From NCBI GenBank assembly GCA_002633005.1, contig NMRA01000044.1, positions 1,097,207 to 1,161,206 of the forward strand: a stretch of DNA of 64,000 nt. Direction: 5' to 3'. Under the pieces are notes generated by a model. That model was given only the letters and a program-made list of their open reading frames with translations. It was not told the DNA's origin and searched no databases. Made by a program: the position numbers and the translations under genes. This document shows, piece after piece, positions 52,101-61,100 of this stretch (within the stretch, counting starts at the first letter, position 1; every line of letters begins with the position of its first letter). Source of the DNA: Phoronis australis. Lineage: Eukaryota > Phoronida > Phoronidae.

Positions 52101-55100
52101 TGGAAAAAAAGGTCAGAAAAATGATGCACAAGCTGTTAGGGCACATTTTAGGGCAAGACTCAAATGATAATCAAGTCTCATAATAAAAATTGAACAAAAT
52201 TAAGTGAAATTTTCAAGACTAAAAATATTAAGAGAAGCCACTTACAGTGAGACCCGTGTCTATTTCCTCAGACAGCATGTCAAACAAGATGTCCAAAATG
52301 CCTGAAATAGAAATTTTCAAAGCTGTCAGTCATAATGAGAAATTAGCGACCCCAAAAAATCCGCTATCAAAAGGCGCAGACACCCTTCCCCTAAGGTGGA
52401 GAAGCTTTTCACACAGTTATGAAAGATTTATGTTCAACATATGACCCGCGATGAACCATAGACAGTACATATAAGTGAAGCTCAGATGCACGGAAAACAT
52501 TTCTTAAAAGTAATCTGAGTAAATCATCATTATACCCAGATAGCAATTCAGAGAACTTCATCTCTGGAGCTGTTGTTGTTTTTCAATTGCAATTGGGACA
52601 ATTGTCAGCTTTTAAACATCCAATGACATCGCAGATAACTTGGTGAAGTGTAACCTGGTTTATAATTGGCGCATTATCTGGTGAGCTTTACCTTCAACGT
52701 AATGATCGCGATGTTGCCCGCATCGCAAATCTTTCACACAAAACAAAAGATTTTTTAATAAATTTCATAAAAATTATGAGGCTCATTTTTACTCCTTTGT
52801 TGTTGTATGATGGCTGCATAGTCGCACACGCACCAAGAAATGCATGTCCCTAGATGTTAACCATCTGACAATCGTCCCACGATGCATTTGAAAATGACAG
52901 CGGCGCCACTCATATAGGAAAATTTACAGTAGATGAAATCTGCCAAATTGAAAACACTTACCGTGATTTATAAGCACGCTCTGGTTGACCGGGTGCCTCA
53001 AGTCGTCTTCAAATCTCTGGTGACAGTATCCCTTGAATGTGTCCAAGATCTTACAGATGATCTCCGCCTGTTCCTCATTGATCTTCAGGTTGGTGAACTG
53101 ACGCAGGATGGGGATGTATCGTTTGACCTCGCTGTTGATCTTGATAGAGTCCTGTGTAGTCAATACCTGTGGCGAACATAACAGGCTCAGAAACAGGTGG
53201 CTGGTTCCCTGCCTAAACACTAGATGGCATGACATCTACATGTTTAGGCAAGTTACAGGTAAATTCCGTTTGATTCTGAATCATTTCTTTTGTATGGTTG
53301 TCCCGTAATAAAACCCGATCTTTAATTTCATTGCCTGAGTCTACTAGGCACATGACAGCAGTTTCTAGGTAGAGTAATAATATATGAAAGGCTATGCAGA
53401 GACATCAGACATTGGTCTTTTGTAAACTTTACAGTAACCTTGGACTCCAGCTAATTGCATTAGATGCACAAAACTGTAAAACATTTCCAAAACTTTAAGA
53501 AGTTTAAGCCTTTGAATAGAGATAATTTTTCTTAATTGTCCAAGTTTCGCACAAGGTGCTTAACTTGGGAGACTCGAAAATCAGGGGGTGGGCGATAAGC
53601 CGAGCATGGGCGTTTGAAAATAAGATTCTTGAGAAGCTGGGTGTGGAGGTTTACCTGAACTGTCAATTTGGGTACATTTACATTGTACCCTCGTGCAAGA
53701 GTCAAAAAAAACATGGCATTAGAGTACGGGTATTTTCTTAATCGAATAAGGCAAGTTTGTTATTCAAAGATGAGTAAACTTTGAGCATATTTGGGGGCAA
53801 ACATTTGCGCCATGAGAGTACGGGTATCTTGCCGTCCGAAGAAGGCAAGGTGCCACTGAAACTCTGTTTGTTATTTAAAGATGCGTAAGTTTTGTACAGG
53901 GTTTGAGAGCTACAATTTGCATGAGGTAGGCTTAAACAAAGACACCGGGACTTTGAAGGAAGACTCAATCGCTTCAATTGGGGTTGAGCATTACTTCAAT
54001 CACAGGCATTTGAAAGTGCAAATTCATAAAATTGTCTGGCTGGGCATTAAGCAGAACACGCGCGTTAACCCAAACAAAAATGGCAACGAAAACTTACCTG
54101 AGCATTCTTTGCAAGGCGAAACAAGTCGGACTTGGAGGAATAAAGCTTGTTAAGTATGGCCAGACACTGTGTTAACATCTTATCGTATTTGTAGTTGGAC
54201 AAGTCCTGTCAAAGGTGGAGTATTTTCTATCAGTCATTACAGTCATTGAACTACCTCTAAGCCAGTGATGAGAAAAATCGGACTCACAAGCTGTGTTAAA
54301 ACACTGCAGAGGGCACTTACCACAGACGCTTCATAGCTGGGACAATTACAGTAAAATGTCACTAATTCAGGACACGCTATGGCAGACAAGTGAATTTTTT
54401 TTCCGTGAAAGGTGTGTGGCAATAAAGTAATGCTTGTACACGTTCAAGATCTGTACCGTAGCTAACATCAGACAATGTTTAGAAAAATTGTGGACATTTA
54501 CACAGAAGCCTTTGAAGAAAAAAAATGACTATTTTCATTGGTAAATTATTATTGAATTTCTTGTTCGAAATTGGTGAGCTTTTACCGTAACAAAGACAGA
54601 AAAAAGACAGAAAATGCCATAGCAGTCATTTTAAAGTGCTGATCCGTAACACCAAATAAATTCTACATCACATTAAAGATCTATATCACAGCTACCGTCA
54701 GAGACATTATGGGCATTCACACCAATGTTAGAAACTTTGAAAATGAAAAAAAAAACAAGTCAACCCATTTTAGCAATTATTTTGTCCAAAACTCATAAGA
54801 TTTTTCCGTAAATTTCCGAGTCATTTTGTCAAGATCCATTTTAAATACAAATATCATAACATAGGGCCTGGACTCCTTGAATTTGCCTATGCATAAGAAT
54901 TACTGCGCCTTAGTCACATCATAACAATTTTGACCAGACGCATAAACTTTATATTAATCTTTGGGAATGAAACTGCGAAATTTTAAATCGGTCATTAACT
55001 GGGCAATCATTCTACAGAGTGCAGTCACCAAGTTCTGACTCACCAGTGCAATAGCAGTCAGCTGGTCAACATTGAAATATGACGATGCATCAAACATGTC

Positions 55101-58100
55101 CTGCAGCTCGTGTCGTACTTTCTTCTGTCTTCCCAAGTGCTTCCTGAGAAGAGGAGAAACATAATTGTGCTGACAAAATATGGTTCAACGAGGCAACCAA
55201 AGACAGCAGCATCTCCCGTCCGATGTTTTGTAGGAGTTGCGTGTGGAAAAAAGTTTCCGTGCATGCACACGAGAAAATCGAGAAAATGCAGTCGCATCAT
55301 GAAACACTGAGGATATGCGCTACCACATTTCATGAAGATACAGAGTCCCTCAAGTTTGGTTGAAACCACGCAAGAAATGTAGGACCTGCACAAAGAATAA
55401 AATTTCCCTACATGCAAGTGTAAAAATCAGGAACGCGCCATAGTTCAACGAAATGTGGTCAACTGTAAAATACCGACAATTATGTGCTAACTATACTTTG
55501 TAAGAGTAGTTTTTTGAAAGTTTGGTCAACATCCTTTGAAAAATGTAGGACGCGCATAAAAGAAAGTTTCCCAAATAGCAGACATGAAAGTCATAAGCGG
55601 GCCACAATTCAAAGAAATACAGTCGAATTTCAAAACGGTGATGACGTGTGCTACGGCAGTTCGTAAAGATATTTTCTGAAAATTCAGTCAACATCCAATG
55701 ATGAAATGTAGAAGTTCAGCACAGTACATTTATCTGCAGACAGACGGAGAGACGGAATGATGCGTACCATTGCTATATCCTGTTCGGCAGGGGATTTAAA
55801 GCCTCTTTGAGGCCTCTTTCTGGATCGTTTTGCATCTTCCAGCCATTTTGCAAGACAAGTGCACGTGAATAGAGAATAGCTTTACTAAAAAAACGGTGAC
55901 CTCTCACTCGTGTGATTCTACATAACTTGGCAAACTTGCACAAAATAACAACACAACACACGTCTGTTCTCATGTACTCACTTCGAGCTGTCCTGCGCGT
56001 CATATGACGTGTCCAGCAATGGATTGAGTGCACTCAGTTTCTTCCGCTTTTTCCGACTGTTCAAGTGCATGACGGAGCTCCTCTCACAACGTTTAAACTT
56101 CACAACAAAACTCTACAAGAAAAAGACTAAAGTTAATGATAAAACCCAGCTAGTGACTATCCATAGAATCCGACCACACAAGATCTATATCCCTTGTTCT
56201 TAAAAGCATGAAAATAATTACAGATATTTTCAAAGCATAATTCGTCACATAATTACCAACCAATACGGTCTATGAGTGAAATGCTTTTTTGTCAAATTTA
56301 TCCACAAAAATAAGGGTTAAAGGAAATTTTACTCTAACACTGGCATGGTTTGTACATTGTAGATGTCATAAAACAACATTTGCTAATTTAGTCTCCATTA
56401 TTTTTAGCAACATAATCAGTCTTTTATTCACATTAAGTAGAGAACATAACCGTATTTCCAAAAACGTTGATTATGCCAATTCCAAATCATGATTTTCACA
56501 ATTTTTCAAAAATAAAATCAACAGCATTTCATTAAATAGTTTGTGAGCCCCTCCTCCAGCGTATGCCAGCACATTTCCTAAAGATTCTCTAGTGCAAAGT
56601 CAAACTGAAAAGCTTAGAAGGTTGACTGCAGCATTCACCCTTATTTGCAGGTGAGACCATTTAACTTTACACATGTGCGCACCCAGTGCGAAATGGGCAA
56701 AAAGTTTCGCCTCATAGAAACAAAAAGTCCGAGAAAACTAGAAAAGTCACAGGAATTTGGCGTGAATGCACAATTCATAGGTCTGAAGGTAGTACCCTGT
56801 TTTTTTAGCCCCCTCGGCGCGAATGCACAATTCGTAGGTCTGAAGGTAGTACCCCGTTTTTTTAGCCCCCATTTCTTTTTTCAGTAAAAGGTCCACATAC
56901 TGAAAAATTCGAGCCCCCCCCCCATATTTTAGGCTGGATGCATGCATGTTACCGACATGACTGTATGGTTAAAATTTTCCAGTTTGGTCAAATGTGGAAT
57001 GTGCCCCTTTAATCACCGTTACCTCTAATCTTGTGTTGGCTTGAAATGTGTACAGTAACTCCAGAACTCCAAGTCCTCTGCAACAGAAGAATGTGACAAG
57101 GAACACTAGACAAATTATTAAACATAGCAACTTTCACTTGGCTCTGTTTTGGTGAGTTCACCCAAAGATGGCATTGTTTTGGTGAGATCTCCCAAAGATG
57201 GCATTGTTTAGATGATTTCACCCAAAGGTGGCTCTGACATCTGCTGTTGTACAATTTGTACCTAATTCCTGCCGAGATAAAAGCGCAATTCACTATAAAA
57301 ACATCGTGGTTGTGTCACCAAGTGGATCCTAAGGTTTGAAGTGGCCGGTAGTTTTCATCAGCCATCAAACAACTTGTCCAAGTGATTAAACACATTTGAC
57401 ACATTAGTAGACTTGCAAGGACTTCAAACTTGCTCAATGTTTTTGAAGATTGTCGAGGTCACAGAGCCTTATTTTGTTTAAAAGTAAAGTGATCTAGCTG
57501 TAATAAGCATACAATTGACCAATCGCAAGCTCCACCTCCTTGCGAAATGTCAACAATCAAACAATAATTTGACCTGGTAACGTTTTGTTTGTCGGGTAAA
57601 ATGGCGGCTTGGAAACAAACGCGTGTCAAGAATGCCGCGTTCTAATTGGTCGGTTAAACCGTCACTCAAAATCCTGGCGATATGTCAATTATTAATAGGC
57701 TAAACTAGGGCTGAGTATCCTTCTGACAAAAGATTTTGCATCATCAGCAATCCATTGACAACTAACTAAATTAACTTGGACACCAGCTCCACTTACTGAT
57801 GCTTGGCATCAATCAGTGCTTTCGTCTCCGGACACTGTTCAAACCTGTCTGCAGTGTTATACAGCTTTATCATCTTCTTCACATCCTTTGAGTCATGGTC
57901 TGCAAAGTCAAAGGTCAGAAATGAACAAAGGAAATATGGGCGACCAATCAGGTGTCGCGTAGAGAAATGTATGAATACAAAAGTAGGCCCTTGAGGCTAT
58001 AAATAGAGATGAGTAATGCAAAATAAACCCTAAGGGTTGGTATCAAAATAAAGAGACAAATGTCAAAATAATGACGATAAATGCATTTAACAAGTTAAAT

Positions 58101-61100
58101 TTAATTTATCGTAATCTATTTTGCCCGGGGTACGCCACAAGCTATGTTGCAGACTAAAACAAGAGGAGGATTGCGAATAATGTCATTTATTATGACGTAA
58201 ATAGATAAAACTAACTAAGACTCTGCAAGATGGGCATGGACAAAACGTCATAATGGCAGCACAGGAATGCTGACATCGCCCATCACTCTGCAACATAGCT
58301 CATGGCATACCCCGGGCAAAATAGATTATGATAAATGATTTTAGTTGCTTTTCTAAACTGTTTACTTCATCTAACATAATAATACACATGTCTGTCTGCA
58401 AATCGAAAACATCAAATGCGGGCATAATTAAAAATGATTAATAGTACAGTTTTATATTTTCAATTGAAGCAACCCTCACAAAATATTTAAAAATGTGTTT
58501 TTAATGGTAAACATTCAACATACAGCTCATGAGAGCATCCAAGGGTCTTTTGCTTGATCAAATTTCTAATTCTGGTGTGCAAGAGTAGACAGGAACGAAA
58601 CACAATTTCATTCATTCACGGACGTTTGGAAAGGTTGTTTTTGTGTGAATCTTGTTAATATCCTAACACATCAGTGTTTTGACAGCATGATGATCGTCAA
58701 GAATACACAAATAAACTTGGAAATATCCCACTGCATTCAGTCCATACAAGAACACCGAGCGATGCCCATCAACAACACTATCGCCATCTGGCAAAACAGG
58801 GCATGTTTCATCATGTCGACGCTGTACTGGGAAATGGCCACTATCACCAATAAAATTGGTCTCCAAATTTTCCTGAGCATGACAAGACTCTATAATTTCC
58901 ATTTCCATGGTAAAGTGAAATTTCAAATTGCAGAAATGACGTCAATATAGATAATAAAGGAAAAAGTACAAAAGCATTTTGACGGAGGATCGGTGGAGTG
59001 TCAGTGGAGTGTCTCGACAAGAAACACTTTATCAATGCTGCCCTTTACTGCAACCCCTTAATTACGCAATCTGCTTACGTTTCTGCCTGGGTACCGGTCT
59101 GTCTGTTCGTCCATCCAGCAACAGCAGCAAGGGCTCCAGGAGGATGGCAATCTCATCCGCGTCGGCATAGTAACCAAAACTCACCAGGTAGTGCAGAAGC
59201 CTTAGAACCTACAACAGAGTAAAGTTTTGGATGCAGGTTCTATCTTTTCCTGCAGAGTTCTCGAAATCGCAATCGATTGTAAAATCCATTCATACGAAAG
59301 TGAAAATTTTCACATACACTGGCCAAATGTCGGCATACACAAGAAAGTCTATTCCGATTTATAAGGAACATTGATAAGAGGGGGAGCAAGTCATTCTACG
59401 ATTTTTCATATTCTCTAAACTTGAAATAAAAGTCCCCAAACAAGCAGCATGGATCCCTAATGTGACGCTAGATACTGCGTTTCAGCCTGTTTACCTAGCT
59501 AGAACAAAAATCAAATTAGGCCTATTTTATAAAATTGGCCTCATAATATTCTAACCATGATAGGATTGTATGTGCAATACCAATTGAAGTCACAGGCAAT
59601 GCGCAATTCTTGAATTCGCAATTTTAGGGTTGCCTAACCCATTATACTCTAAAGCATTTCCTTGAGTCCCTGACAGTTCTCATATTCTTATAATTGATAA
59701 TGGAAATAGAACCCAACCATACTAACGAATATTACAAGACGGCTTCATGACACTCAGTGTTAACGGCATAATTCAATTTTTACTTTTAGCTAGCTAAGCA
59801 AGGTGTAATGCAGTTTCAAAAATATCTGGTGTTTGGTATTAAATGAAAATGCATCTAAGAAAATGTCTTTAGTTTCATTTTGTAAGTTTTTATTCCAGTA
59901 TTAGACTCAAACTTGATCTGTTTTCTCAACTGGATGTTTCAAAATTTTCTTCTTTTTCGCTTTTCACTAAATCGATAAACTTTTGGGTCAACATGAGATG
60001 TAAACAAAAATATATATTACGTGCACAAAATAACAATAGAGGATGCATCTTATATATACTATGACAGCAACTTGACATGGGCTCATGAAAATGTTGTCCC
60101 GTGTCAGGGATTACGGAGGCTGAGAATTTGGGAAACCCATCTTGGATGCACTATTTTTAAATTTCTGGATGAATGCATGGTAGGCATTAAGCAGAGCATG
60201 GGAAATTAAACGCGTGAATTTGTAAAATTTCACAGATGGTCGTTAAACCGAACAACGATGTCGCACATATCAGAAGACACAGGTACATGATTTACCTGCT
60301 CAATCAATTTATTCTGGCCAATGGTCGAGGCGCACATTTCCGTGTTCTTGACCAGGAAGTCGGCAATCCAGTCACGGACCACTGGATACACTGTCACCAA
60401 ATCTTCAGAAATCTGGATTCACAATAATAACAATAATAATAACAATAATAACAATAATAATAATATTAACAATAACAATGGTATAACAATAACGATGACA
60501 ATAACAACCATAATAAAAGCAATGAGTTTGTGTATGGGGTGATATAGTGCCAATCTATCAATAACAAAGTCGTATGGAACAACACATGCTGTTCATAATT
60601 TTTGCACAAATATTTCATCAATGTTCTACTACAAGAGATTATGTCGGTAATGTTGAGTGATAGCTTAAGCATAGTTAATTTATCTAGTTTCCAATAGATG
60701 GTGTTCGCCTACATACATTGTCTGTCTGTTACGTCCTCATTAAAGGTCAAGTCTCTACTCTAAATGCTGATTTTGCACACACAAAATCACTTGTCGGAAC
60801 AGGTAATTTTGCCAAACCTTCCTATGCAAGAAGTAACACCGTACCTGCTTCTTTTGTTTTAGTTTCTCGGCACGAGGGTCGTCGACTTCTTCGTAGACAT
60901 ACACCAACTGCCGCTGATCAAGCACTGAGAAGTTACTTCCCACATTGACAAAGAGGTCTAAAAAACGAGGACGACAAAGTACACTTTTATTGCAAAAACA
61001 GTCAGTCACCACTAAACTATATGATAATTTCTGAAACCTGTAATCAATGCTGTATATCTGGTATTTCTACTTACCAGTATTAACTAGTATAGGGTTTTAA

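Noticed and set aside
55058-55417. 119-codon - strand frame
   Set aside because: Crosses exon 10 in the wrong frame.
55777-55830. Small exon KKRPQRGFKSPAEQDIAM between exons 9 and 10
   Set aside because: It opens in phase but ends in phase 0, and exon 10 needs phase 2. Exon 9 joins exon 10 directly and in frame.
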